Below are positions 13,826 to 19,237 of a stretch of 21,850 bases of DNA, one piece after another (position 1 is the first letter of the stretch; every line of letters starts with the position of its first letter). This stretch comes from a virus: positions 1-21,850 of IMG/VR virus record IMGVR_UViG_3300029813_000040; one strand, written 5' to 3'. Below the pieces are notes generated by a model. The model was given only the letters and a program-made list of their open reading frames with translations, was not told where the DNA came from and did not search any database. Position numbers and translations under genes: made by a program.

Positions 13826-14149
13826 CTTGCATAGTCATTTATTATTCACAAATTTTTATCTGTGATGAGTCAATTACCCACTCACCATCAATAAATGACC
13901 ACACAGCATCTTTTATCGTTTCCCACGCACCGCCATCCACTACGCATCTTCTGTTTTTCTCAAAAGATTTCTTGGCCTTTTCCACATCTTCAGAAAGGGC
14001 ATAAAACGCCGACATAATCCTTCTTGTCTTATTGAAATTTTTATTTCGCTGTGTATGAAAACAATGAAGTTCAACCAGACCATCTTTTCTATCTACTTGT
14101 TCCCAATGAAATGTTTTCATCTTCCTATATCCTTGCATAGTCATTTATT
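13826..14149. repeat. 18-base direct repeat of the terminase gene end (two copies)
   Basis: CTTGCATAGTCATTTATT occurs identically at 13826-13843 and 14132-14149. On the coding strand both read Asn-Asp-Tyr-Ala-Arg-Ile-stop: at 14149 it is the real C-terminus of the large terminase, at 13843 it follows the stop of the next gene. A third, degenerate copy near 13576-13598 encodes Asn-Tyr-Ala-Gly-Ile-stop. The copies flank the two small genes in this stretch. Confidence 0.9.
13842..14120 (-). CDS. Small hypothetical protein, 92 aa
   Basis: I chose ATG 14120 (MKTFHWEQVDRKDGLVELHC), four bases after the terminase stop and preceded by AAGG/AGGA; the frame is also open from ATG 14144, which would overlap the terminase end and has no good site. 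The protein is basic and aromatic (HTQRNKNFNKTRRIMSAFYA, then WETIKDAVWSFIDGEWVIDS), with single Cys residues. It is bounded on both sides by copies of the terminase C-terminal segment, suggesting that it was added to the genome as a unit. No family is recognised. Confidence 0.62.
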   Translation of the reverse strand: MKTFHWEQVDRKDGLVELHCFHTQRNKNFNKTRRIMSAFYALSEDVEKAKKSFEKNRRCVVDGGAWETIKDAVWSFIDGEWVIDSSQIKICE

Positions 14150-15732
14150 GCTGTTTCCCGCCTGTTCCTTTTATGGCCTACGTTTGCAATTTTGCCTCCA
14201 GAAGCAGCAAGGTAAAAATAATTAAGGGCGTTCCTAAAATGCTCTGCCCCTAACTTTTTGTATCTATAAATAGAAGTGCCAGACCGCTTATTGGTTTCCA
14301 ATACTTTCGCAGTTGCACATAGTTGTTTGGCAAATTCTTTTACCTCCGGTGAATTTCTCGGAATTTTTAAGACACCATCTTTTGTAACCATTCTATGCGT
14401 TGCATCAAATACTTCCGTGCGGTTTACCTTAACAATTCCAGTTTTTTCGTTATAAGCAACCCCTTGTGTTGCCGATTCGGAGTATTCGCATAAATATATC
14501 TTATACAGCTCTGCCGCCTGGAACTGCCGTGCCATATCCTCATAAGGACGAATATCTATAACAGCACTTTTAACATTAAACCTTTTGGCTATATCGTGTA
14601 TGTCGTTCCAGCCAGAAAGCTGGGCAGTTTTTAGAATCTCATATCTATTCTTGCCCGTTTTAATACCAATAACAACGTGCTTTATCTTGCCGACATCTAC
14701 ACCCATTGCACACGGGCCACGATGAGAATGAAGCGATAAATTCGTACCGCAACAAGAAAAAACATCTTGCGAGGTCAATCTGTCCTCTGCCGCTATATAC
14801 GGCAGACCTAAGCGCAACCGATAGACATCGCCAATATTGCCTTCTGGCGGGTCGTTAAAATCGTGTAATATTTCTGCTGGGTCATTAAAAATACTGGTAA
14901 GCTGTGACCACCTATAGCCAACCATATAGTCAGTATTGGCCGGTACAGAAGGAACCCACTCGCCAACGCTAAACCCTATTTCTTTGCCACACTTATCGCA
15001 GGCAATATAGCCAACGCCATTCTTGTTCAACTTCACACAATCGGGAAATGACAATTCGGCACAAGTCCAGCCGCCGCAGTCGCATTTCCTAAACCAATGC
15101 CTTTGGTCAGATAGCTGGAATATTTTATCAATACCGAAATCAGGAATAGTCGGATTAGAGATATAAACCTCTTCTTTGACTTTAGAATGACCCATCCTGC
15201 TTTTGGCTTTTGCTATTACATCCTCGTCCATAAGGTCAATTTCATCAAAAACAACCTTATCAACAGGAATACTTCTCATCTTTGTCGATTCGCTCTGGTC
15301 GCTATTCGGGCCTATCTTCTGGCTTAATCTCGCACCCCTTAAGTATAGAAAGGCATTATGTATTTTCTTCAGAGAAGCCGTATCAGTTTTCTTGACATAT
15401 TGGCCTATAGCTTCACGATTAGCCAAAATAAGAGGATTAAAACGAGATTTGCTAAACTCGCCAACATCATCAGTAGTAGGAAAAGTATAAAGAACACCTT
15501 GCGGATAGTGCATATAAATCATTCCGTGCAGGCATCTGATAATTTCCAGTTCGCTAAAACCACCCTGTGTGCCCTTCATAAAACTTCTTCTGCGAGCAGT
15601 AGATTGCATAGGCTCAACCTGATACTCGTGGTCTTTGAAAGAAAACTTACTGCTCTGAAGCTGGATTTCCTTTAGATTTGCCCAGTAAGCAGCATCAGCA
15701 GAAGCTATTTGAGACGGGGTTAATTCTTTCAT
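14125..15732 (-). CDS. terL: Terminase large subunit (GpA-like, with zinc ribbon)
   Basis: A 535-aa packaging motor. Numbering from ATG 15732 (a TTG six codons upstream is less likely): a deviant Walker A FMKGTQGGFSE at 51-61, Walker B VVFDEIDLMDED at 160-171, a coupling segment EVYISNPTIP at 188-197, and a zinc ribbon CDC with C224 (217-224) plus CDKC (245-248), as in GpA-type terminases. The C-terminal RNase H-like nuclease has GVDVG (Asp346) and AVIDIRPYED (Asp393). The ATPase translocates DNA into the procapsid through the portal; the nuclease cuts concatemers. The C-terminus NDYARI is duplicated downstream. There is no clear ribosome-binding site before either start. The small subunit lies about 1.5 kb upstream with other small genes between. 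Confidence 0.93.
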   Translation of the reverse strand: MKELTPSQIASADAAYWANLKEIQLQSSKFSFKDHEYQVEPMQSTARRRSFMKGTQGGFSELEIIRCLHGMIYMHYPQGVLYTFPTTDDVGEFSKSRFNPLILANREAIGQYVKKTDTASLKKIHNAFLYLRGARLSQKIGPNSDQSESTKMRSIPVDKVVFDEIDLMDEDVIAKAKSRMGHSKVKEEVYISNPTIPDFGIDKIFQLSDQRHWFRKCDCGGWTCAELSFPDCVKLNKNGVGYIACDKCGKEIGFSVGEWVPSVPANTDYMVGYRWSQLTSIFNDPAEILHDFNDPPEGNIGDVYRLRLGLPYIAAEDRLTSQDVFSCCGTNLSLHSHRGPCAMGVDVGKIKHVVIGIKTGKNRYEILKTAQLSGWNDIHDIAKRFNVKSAVIDIRPYEDMARQFQAAELYKIYLCEYSESATQGVAYNEKTGIVKVNRTEVFDATHRMVTKDGVLKIPRNSPEVKEFAKQLCATAKVLETNKRSGTSIYRYKKLGAEHFRNALNYFYLAASGGKIANVGHKRNRRETAINDYARI

Positions 15733-15789
15733 TATTGTAATTAAGTGCAATAAGACTATGCGTTATTGTAGTTTTTGGCTTAAATTGCT

Positions 15790-15873
15790 TTAACAGAAAG
15801 ATTGCAGTATAAGCCAGATAAGACAGGTTGCTACGGCAGCATAAAAGGCAATATCCCAAAAGTTAAGTTGCAT
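15790..15873 (-). CDS. Tiny membrane peptide, 27 aa
   Basis: ATG 15873 is preceded by AGGGG at six bases. The peptide is MQLNFWDIAFYAAVATCLIW followed by LILQSFC: one hydrophobic segment from about residue 8 to 25 and almost no charge (one Asp). It fills the gap between the terminase and a zinc-ribbon gene. Small single-pass peptides occur in phages as holin-like or regulatory factors, but no other lysis gene is in the window, so no role is assigned. The strong ribosome-binding site is the main support. Confidence 0.45.
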   Translation of the reverse strand: MQLNFWDIAFYAAVATCLIWLILQSFC

Positions 15874-15908
15874 AACTTGCCCCTGTATTAATATGTATTA
15901 GTACATAA

Positions 15909-16088
15909 TTACCAGATAAGTTGGAGCCAATCTGGATAAGGATAAGTATCTGTATTTGGCTCACCACCCCTACCACACACCGGGCAACGGCCACAGTGGG
16001 GGCAGACGTGCTTATCGCTCTTAAGCCACTCGGCAAAAGCCTTCTTGACGGCTTCAGGGCTTTCGTCGGCTTTGTCTTTTTCTGGCAT
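15909..16088 (-). CDS. Small zinc-ribbon protein, 59 aa
   Basis: ATG 16088 follows AAAGGA at seven bases. The product starts MPEKDKADESPEAVKKAFAE, an acidic helix, then has the compact cluster CPHCGRCPVCGRGG (residues 29-42; Cys29, Cys32, Cys35 and Cys38), which can bind zinc, and ends with an aromatic tail PYPDWLQLIW. It is upstream of the large terminase. The Cys arrangement resembles short ribbons of phage proteins of unknown role. The stop lies at 15909-15911. Confidence 0.65.
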   Translation of the reverse strand: MPEKDKADESPEAVKKAFAEWLKSDKHVCPHCGRCPVCGRGGEPNTDTYPYPDWLQLIW

Positions 16089-16118
16089 AAAATGTCCTTT
16101 CGTGGCAGACGAGGCTAA

Positions 16119-16397
16119 CTAATCAATGTGGTCTAAAGTCTGGATTGCTTTTAGCTGGGCTTTAGATAGTTCGGATTCATGCTTAATTAAGTTTGTACCA
16201 CAATTCTTACACTTATATTTATAGCCATCTATATAGCCGTCTATCGCTTCAATGTTTTCTGGGCTTGAAAGAAAATAAGGGTAATAATCCCTTGCTATTT
16301 TCTCAAAACGCCATTTATGGCCTCGCTGGCCACATTCAAGCCAGTTAATCCTGTTTTCAAGCTTCTCAAGCTTTGCTAAAATCCTTTTCTTTCGCAT
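16119..16397 (-). CDS. Hypothetical protein with coiled coil and Cys pairs, 92 aa
   Basis: The product starts MRKKRILAKLEKLENRINWL, a short coiled coil, followed by ECGQRGHKWRFEKI with Cys22 and His27, and a CKNC pair near 63-66. Together these Cys and His residues could form a zinc site (C-x4-H ... C-x2-C). ATG 16397 follows AAAGGAG, a strong site. It lies 22 bases after the GIY-YIG-like gene in the packaging region. No family is recognised; the middle region is Tyr-rich and acidic (RDYYPYFLSSPENIEAIDGY). Confidence 0.65.
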   Translation of the reverse strand: MRKKRILAKLEKLENRINWLECGQRGHKWRFEKIARDYYPYFLSSPENIEAIDGYIDGYKYKCKNCGTNLIKHESELSKAQLKAIQTLDHID

Positions 16398-16436
16398 TTG
16401 ACTCCTTTCTTAAGCCTTAAAAACCCCCGTAACTAC

Positions 16437-16715
16437 TCAATCGCTGGCTTTTGCCATATCGCACTTCAAGATTTCTACTTGTTCTCGTGATAACTCAAAC
16501 CATTCGCCGTGTATATTATGAGGCTTCAGTTTAAGGTGAATCTGTAATTCAGCTTGGCTTGCTGCCGTTCGACTCGAAAGCCCACAAATCATTAAAAGCG
16601 ACAATGGCAACGGATTACACTTTTGTATGGCATCTAACCGCTCCGAGGGGCTATCAGAAATGCCAATTTTATAGTAAGGTAAATCACCACATTTTATTAA
16701 ATAAACATAACTCAT
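16437..16715 (-). CDS. GIY-YIG nuclease-like protein (T5orf172/MUG113 type)
   Basis: A 92-aa protein starting MSYVYLIKCGDLPYYKIGIS. The VYLI strand and KIG motif, the conserved Arg in SPSERLDAIQ (Arg26), the Glu in AELQIH (Glu56) and the final HGEWFELS agree with the compact GIY-YIG domain of the T5orf172 or MUG113 type. Such proteins have a nuclease fold with a single metal site; activity and target are usually unknown. The typical GIY motif is degenerate (VYLI and YKIG), as is normal in this subgroup. ATG 16715 follows AAAGGG. Its place between the terminase subunits could indicate a role in cutting or packaging, or simply a mobile nuclease. Confidence 0.82.
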   Translation of the reverse strand: MSYVYLIKCGDLPYYKIGISDSPSERLDAIQKCNPLPLSLLMICGLSSRTAASQAELQIHLKLKPHNIHGEWFELSREQVEILKCDMAKASD

Positions 16716-16738
16716 AAAATCCCTTTGAGAGAATACTT

Positions 16739-16897
16739 TTATAACTCTTTATCTACAATCGACGGCAAAGCAGGTGTGGGATGCTTTTGTAAAACAGAAA
16801 GCGTTTTATCCGAAAAATGGATTATCTCCCGCATACATTCAACCTGAAACCGTAACTTTTTAATTAGTAAGTCTTTATCTTCGTTTTCAGCTTTCAT
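16739..16897 (-). CDS. Small hypothetical protein, 52 aa
   Basis: ATG 16897 follows AGGT at five bases and overlaps the stop of a preceding 22-aa frame (ATGA). The product starts MKAENEDKDLLIKKLRFQVE, a charged helix that may form a coiled coil, and ends in a Pro-containing tail (PTPALPSIVDKEL). Length, spacing and ribosome-binding site support it as a real gene. No family is recognised. It is part of the small-gene series between the terminase subunits. Confidence 0.6.
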   Translation of the reverse strand: MKAENEDKDLLIKKLRFQVECMREIIHFSDKTLSVLQKHPTPALPSIVDKEL

Positions 16898-16962
16898 TTT
16901 CTACCTGCCTTGTCCAGAATTGCAAAAGCTGTCAGCATTTCTGGGCTTGTACATATAATCAT
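16894..16962 (-). CDS. Possible 22-aa peptide
   Basis: A short frame (MIICTSPEMLTAFAILDKAG, then RK) starts at ATG 16962 and ends in an ATGA overlap with the next gene. The only possible ribosome-binding site is the G tract on the coding strand (10 G, three bases before the start), which is too close to be ideal. The frame is also open upstream through the G tract, so it may be the end of a longer frame altered by homopolymer length. Existence is doubtful. Confidence 0.25.
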   Translation of the reverse strand: MIICTSPEMLTAFAILDKAGRK

Positions 16963-16964
16963 TG

Positions 16965-17008
16965 CCCCCCCCCCGCTTGGGGGGTCAAGGCCTTTTTTTA
17001 GCCCCCCC
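16965..17008. other. Homopolymer tracts: C10, G6 and C7 with a hairpin
   Basis: A run of 10 C (16965-16974), then GCTT and a run of 6 G (16979-16984), forms a 6-bp GC hairpin. Seven T (16993-16999) and a C7 run (17002-17008) follow. On the plus strand the hairpin plus T run resembles a terminator, but no rightward gene precedes it; on the minus strand there is no U run. Homopolymers this long can vary in length by replication slippage or sequencing error. Confidence 0.6.
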
Positions 17009-17011
17009 TGC

Positions 17012-17203
17012 CTAAGCCACAGGGTGTCTGCTACACTGTCCATTAGATGGCTGGTCTTCTGGCAACCCACAATACTTGCAGGCGGCCTGTTGTATAGCCT
17101 TAGGTCTAACAGGTTCAGGCCTCTTGTTAGACTTTGGCTTGTTAGACCTACGCCTACGCATATACTCTCGCTGATAGTCAGTTTTGGCTTGTCCTGTTAG
17201 CAT
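17012..17203 (-). CDS. Small basic protein with a Cys cluster, 63 aa
   Basis: The product starts MLTGQAKTDYQREYMRRRRS, an Arg-rich segment that I have seen in short phage proteins near terminases (AKTDYQREYMRRRRS), then a Lys/Pro/Arg linker, and CKYCGLPEDQPSNGQCSRH near the C-terminus (Cys42, Cys45, Cys57, His60), a likely zinc site. It may bind DNA. ATG 17203 lies eight bases after AGGG, which overlaps the TerS stop. Composition is noticeably GC-richer, with many AGG, CTA and GCC codons, than most of the window, as in the TerS gene beside it. Function unknown. Confidence 0.7.
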   Translation of the reverse strand: MLTGQAKTDYQREYMRRRRSNKPKSNKRPEPVRPKAIQQAACKYCGLPEDQPSNGQCSRHPVA

Positions 17204-17207
17204 AATG

Positions 17208-17699
17208 TTACCCTACGATGGCCTTAGCCAGCTGTATGCCAGCCTCTGGCTGCCTGCTGGCCTCTGCTGGCTGCCGCAGCCTTATGCCAGCCAGCCGCCT
17301 AGCCTCGGCTTGCTCACGCTCCGTTAGCTCTATGGCTTTAGTCTTATCAGCAGTATTAAGGTTGTCCGTGAAGTCAGCCTCAGACCTGCCTAATAGCTCG
17401 CTGGCTCGCAGCCTATCAGCCATAGAAGCCCTCTCATTGGCCATTGTGGCTGTCCAGAAGCTCTGCCTGTCCTTGCGATTAGCTATAGCCAAACGCTGTA
17501 CAATGGCCTTACGCTTAGCGATAGCCTCTTTAACACCAGTATTATCCAGTAGTTTATAGCTTATAGACTTTGCATAGCTTACGCTATATCCTGCATCCAT
17601 AGCACTTTGCTCTACATCTTTGAAGCCATTACTCTCAAAGCAGGCTACAAAGTTTCTTTGCAAACTCGTCAATCCATCTTTTGCACGTGGTTTAGGCAT
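17208..17699 (-). CDS. terS: Terminase small subunit
   Basis: A 163-aa protein starting MPKPRAKDGLTSLQRNFVAC. The N-terminal LTxxQxxFV...NGFKDVEQSAMDAGYSVSYA is the DNA-binding helix-turn-helix of the Terminase_2 type, in which the phage packaging site is recognised. The centre (ADRLRASELLGRSEADFTDN) is the conserved xxRLRAxELLGKxxxDF oligomerisation segment. The C-terminus is Ala/Arg/Gln-rich. The protein presents phage DNA to the large subunit as a ring. Start ATG 17699 lies inside the end of a TerS-like fragment. Composition is GC-richer and repetitive (many GCCAGC and CTGGC blocks in the last 200 bases), unlike the rest, which suggests separate acquisition. Confidence 0.92.
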   Translation of the reverse strand: MPKPRAKDGLTSLQRNFVACFESNGFKDVEQSAMDAGYSVSYAKSISYKLLDNTGVKEAIAKRKAIVQRLAIANRKDRQSFWTATMANERASMADRLRASELLGRSEADFTDNLNTADKTKAIELTEREQAEARRLAGIRLRQPAEASRQPEAGIQLAKAIVG

Positions 17700-17857
17700 T
17701 TATCCTCATTCTTATAAATCTTATAACCCCAATTACATTCATCGGCAGCATTAAAGCCATTGATACGGTATATCTCCACAAAAGCCTGCTGTTTATCTGT
17801 TGGCTTTCCTTGTGAACATTCTTTTACTCTGCATCTATTCTCTTGTTTTCTAACCAT
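17669..17857 (-). CDS. TerS-like N-terminal fragment, 62 aa
   Basis: The product starts MVRKQENRCRVKECSQGKPT and contains PTDKQQAFVEIYRINGFNAA, which resembles the first helices of TerS (compare LTSLQRNFVACFESNGFKDV in the next gene). It ends after about 62 residues and overlaps TerS by 31 bases. It could be a decayed duplicate of the TerS DNA-binding domain, or an independent regulator with the same fold. Four or more Cys residues (C9, C14, C41, C54) are unusual for TerS. The similarity covers about 30 residues, so it is not certain. Confidence 0.55.
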   Translation of the reverse strand: MVRKQENRCRVKECSQGKPTDKQQAFVEIYRINGFNAADECNWGYKIYKNEDKCLNHVQKMD

Positions 17858-17879
17858 TTGTCTAACATTCTTTGCTTAT

Positions 17880-17924
17880 TTGTCAAGTGTTTTTTGCACT
17901 CACTTGTCAGATGTTTTTTACACT
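17880..17924. repeat. Tandem repeat, 21-base units at 24-base period
   Basis: TTGTCAAGTGTTTTTTGCACT (17880-17900) and TTGTCAGATGTTTTTTACACT (17904-17924) match at 18 of 21 bases. They are separated by three bases and lie about 23 to 67 bases upstream of the start of the TerS-like gene. On the minus strand each unit carries TTGACA or CTGACA, like a -35 element; no good -10 follows at 17 bases. They may be operator or activator sites for the packaging genes. Confidence 0.7.
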
Positions 17925-17974
17925 AAATAATCCAACAGGTTTAATGGGATTATATCTTAACGCTTAATATAACC

Positions 17975-18152
17975 TCAACAGCTAATAGGCAAAGGCTTGT
18001 TTATCATAACCATTATAGATTTGATGGAGAGTGCAACCCGTAGCCACTGTTTATCCCATCTGGCTGCCCGTGCGGTAGGTTTAACCCCGCATTCCTGTTT
18101 TGGGCATTTGTCGGCTTCAGTTCCATCCGCCTTTTTTATCAGCCTACCTCAT
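17975..18152 (-). pseudogene. Possible frameshifted small gene (58-codon open frame)
   Basis: In the gap 17858-18266 a minus-strand frame is open from 18148 to its TGA at 17975-17977 but has no ATG, GTG or TTG near its beginning. ATG 18152 has AAGG five bases upstream but stops after two codons (ATG AGG TAG). Removing one base after the ATG joins it to the open frame, giving GRLIKKADGTEADKCPKQEC and GVKPTARAARWDKQWLRVAL. This protein-like sequence with a CPKQEC pair suggests a one-base insertion, either a real lesion or a sequencing error. The rest of the gap (17925-17974, 18153-18266) shows no gene. Confidence 0.35.
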
Positions 18153-18266
18153 TTTAACCTTATTCTTATGCTTTTCGAGGCTTCACACTCGCTGTAAGCC
18201 CCGAACTCACCTCAATCAATAGTAAACTATACCTTTATGCCCATCTTTTTAGGCCAATATTGCAGT

Positions 18267-18521
18267 TCAGCGATAATCAGCCTGTATCTTTTTAATCTCT
18301 GCGAAGTCATCGCTGCTTCTCGTAGCATTGCCGAAAGCAATAACCTTATGGCTGGCGGCGAGCTCTTTGTTCCACCATTTACGCAAGTGCTTAACTACGC
18401 TCTCACCGCTATAAAATGCAACAGCCGCCTCTTGCATAGCGTCGTCCTTGCACCGTCTTGATATGTGCAAAGTCCGAATCGCTTCAATAGCAGCTGACTG
18501 ATAATCTTCATATTGTCCCAA
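18267..18521 (-). CDS. Unknown protein, 84 aa, partly sigma-region-2-like
   Basis: Starts at TTG 18521 after AGGGA (10 bases). The product begins MGQYEDYQSAAIEAIRTLHI and has KDDAMQEAAVAFYSGESVVK and HLRKWWNKELAASHK. The DDxxQEAxxAF stretch is faintly like the DDLxQExFL segment of sigma region 2, and the Trp pair and basic residues after it would suit DNA contact, but the similarity is too short to name. It is the second gene after the sigma region-4-like gene in the leftward operon. If real, the pair would form a split sigma factor; this is speculative. Otherwise the function is unknown. Confidence 0.55.
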   Translation of the reverse strand: MGQYEDYQSAAIEAIRTLHISRRCKDDAMQEAAVAFYSGESVVKHLRKWWNKELAASHKVIAFGNATRSSDDFAEIKKIQADYR

Positions 18522-18563
18522 TGTTTAACATCCCTGTAAATAGAGTCCTTCTATATAGTATCC

Positions 18564-18776
18564 TTACTTGACAACCCTTTTGAGTCGTTTTTTTATTCTT
18601 TTTTTTGCATTATCTAAACATTTTTGCACCGCCTGTTGACTCACACCTTCAGCCCTTGCAATTTCAGCCTGTGTATTGCCTTTGATATACAACCGATAGC
18701 GACGACGCTGGAGAGGTGTCATTGCAGCCAAAATAATCTTAACATTATCCTTAATGCTATTAGTTTTACTTATCAT
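18564..18776 (-). CDS. Sigma-70 region-4-like helix-turn-helix protein, 70 aa
   Basis: The product starts MISKTNSIKDNVKIILAAMT, then PLQRRRYRLYIKGNTQAEIA and RAEGVSQQAVQKCLDNAKKR. The LxxxQRxxxxLYxxGxxxxEIAxxxGVSxxAVxxxLxxAxxRI pattern is that of sigma-70 region 4, which binds the -35 element. The protein consists of this domain only plus a basic tail. It is the first gene of the leftward operon, next to the divergent promoter region. A likely role is control of late (structural) transcription, by acting with host RNA polymerase or as an autonomous regulator. ATG 18776 has no good ribosome-binding site. The HTH assignment is firm; the sigma-type function is inferred. Confidence 0.8.
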   Translation of the reverse strand: MISKTNSIKDNVKIILAAMTPLQRRRYRLYIKGNTQAEIARAEGVSQQAVQKCLDNAKKRIKKRLKRVVK

Positions 18777-18965
18777 AAGTTCTGTTGATACATACTACAG
18801 TCCCAATAACCAAATGTCCAATCAATAAAATTAAAAATAAAATAAAATTTTATCTCTTTGTCCCATCAGCACTTATAACAAATATCATAAAATCCACTTG
18901 CTTTTTTCGGTTTACTCCCGTATAATATATATAGAGATAAGAATTTTTTGACGATAGGATTAAGT
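18777..18965. promoter_or_regulatory. Divergent intergenic region between early and late blocks
   Basis: This AT-rich 189-base stretch lies between the leftward and rightward genes. It holds the rightward promoter described separately. For the leftward block only a weak candidate is visible: TTGGAC and TAGTAT on the minus strand at 18-base spacing, about 30 bases before ATG 18776. Runs such as AAAATTAAAAATAAAATAAA make the middle flexible or bent, and could be a binding site or origin-like element, but no iterons are seen. Confidence 0.55.
18898..18926 (+). promoter_or_regulatory. Sigma70-type promoter of the rightward operon
   Basis: TTGCTT (18898-18903) and TATAAT (18921-18926) are separated by 17 bases, the ideal spacing; the -10 matches consensus fully and the -35 at four of six positions. 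Transcription would start near 18933, giving a leader of about 33 bases before ATG 18966 with its AGGA site. Confidence 0.75.
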
Positions 18966-19079
18966 ATGTTAGCCAAAGCAAAACAAATAATCAAACAAAC
19001 AACAAAGCAATCGGCGGCGGTTCTTCATTTCTCTGCTTTGGCTGGCATTGAGGCCGCCGCCTTTTTGAAAGGAGCGTAA
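18966..19079 (+). CDS. Small early peptide, 37 aa
   Basis: First gene after the rightward promoter. ATG 18966 follows AGGA at seven bases. The product starts MLAKAKQIIKQTTKQSAAVL and ends HFSALAGIEAAAFLKGA: a basic N-terminus and an Ala-rich hydrophobic second half that could be amphipathic or membrane-associated. Its last codons (AAAGGAGCGTAA) contain the ribosome-binding site of the next gene, so the two are coupled. First-expressed small phage proteins often modify host functions, but there is no motif to say which. Confidence 0.62.
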   Translation: MLAKAKQIIKQTTKQSAAVLHFSALAGIEAAAFLKGA

Positions 19080-19081
19080 AA

Positions 19082-19237
19082 ATGAAAACAAAAGAAGTTC
19101 TCAAAAAGGCCGAAATTAAAGCCGTACGGATTTTATCATCACACTTACGGGACATTAACTGTTACCAAAAACCCAAAGATATAAAAAGTGATTTACATAA
19201 CATAGCTGAGCAGCTTTACAATTTAACGCTTAAGTAA
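19082..19237 (+). CDS. Small hypothetical protein, 51 aa
   Basis: ATG 19082 follows GGAG at seven bases and begins three bases after the previous stop. The product starts MKTKEVLKKAEIKAVRILSS and looks like two or three amphipathic helices, basic overall, with one Cys. No family is recognised. A 7-bp inverted repeat (19245-19251 with 19259-19265) lies directly downstream; it has no T run and so is not a typical terminator. Promoter proximity suggests early expression. Confidence 0.62.
   Translation: MKTKEVLKKAEIKAVRILSSHLRDINCYQKPKDIKSDLHNIAEQLYNLTLK

Noticed and set aside
16965-17000. Rho-independent terminator on the plus strand (GC hairpin plus T7)
   Set aside because: No rightward gene precedes it, and on the coding (minus) strand the hairpin lacks a U run; it is noted only as a homopolymer feature.
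17997-18197. 66-aa plus-strand frame in the gap before the sigma-4-like operon
   Set aside because: It runs against the transcription direction, has no ribosome-binding site, and its sequence is Ser/Leu/His-rich without motifs; the minus-strand frame there is more protein-like.
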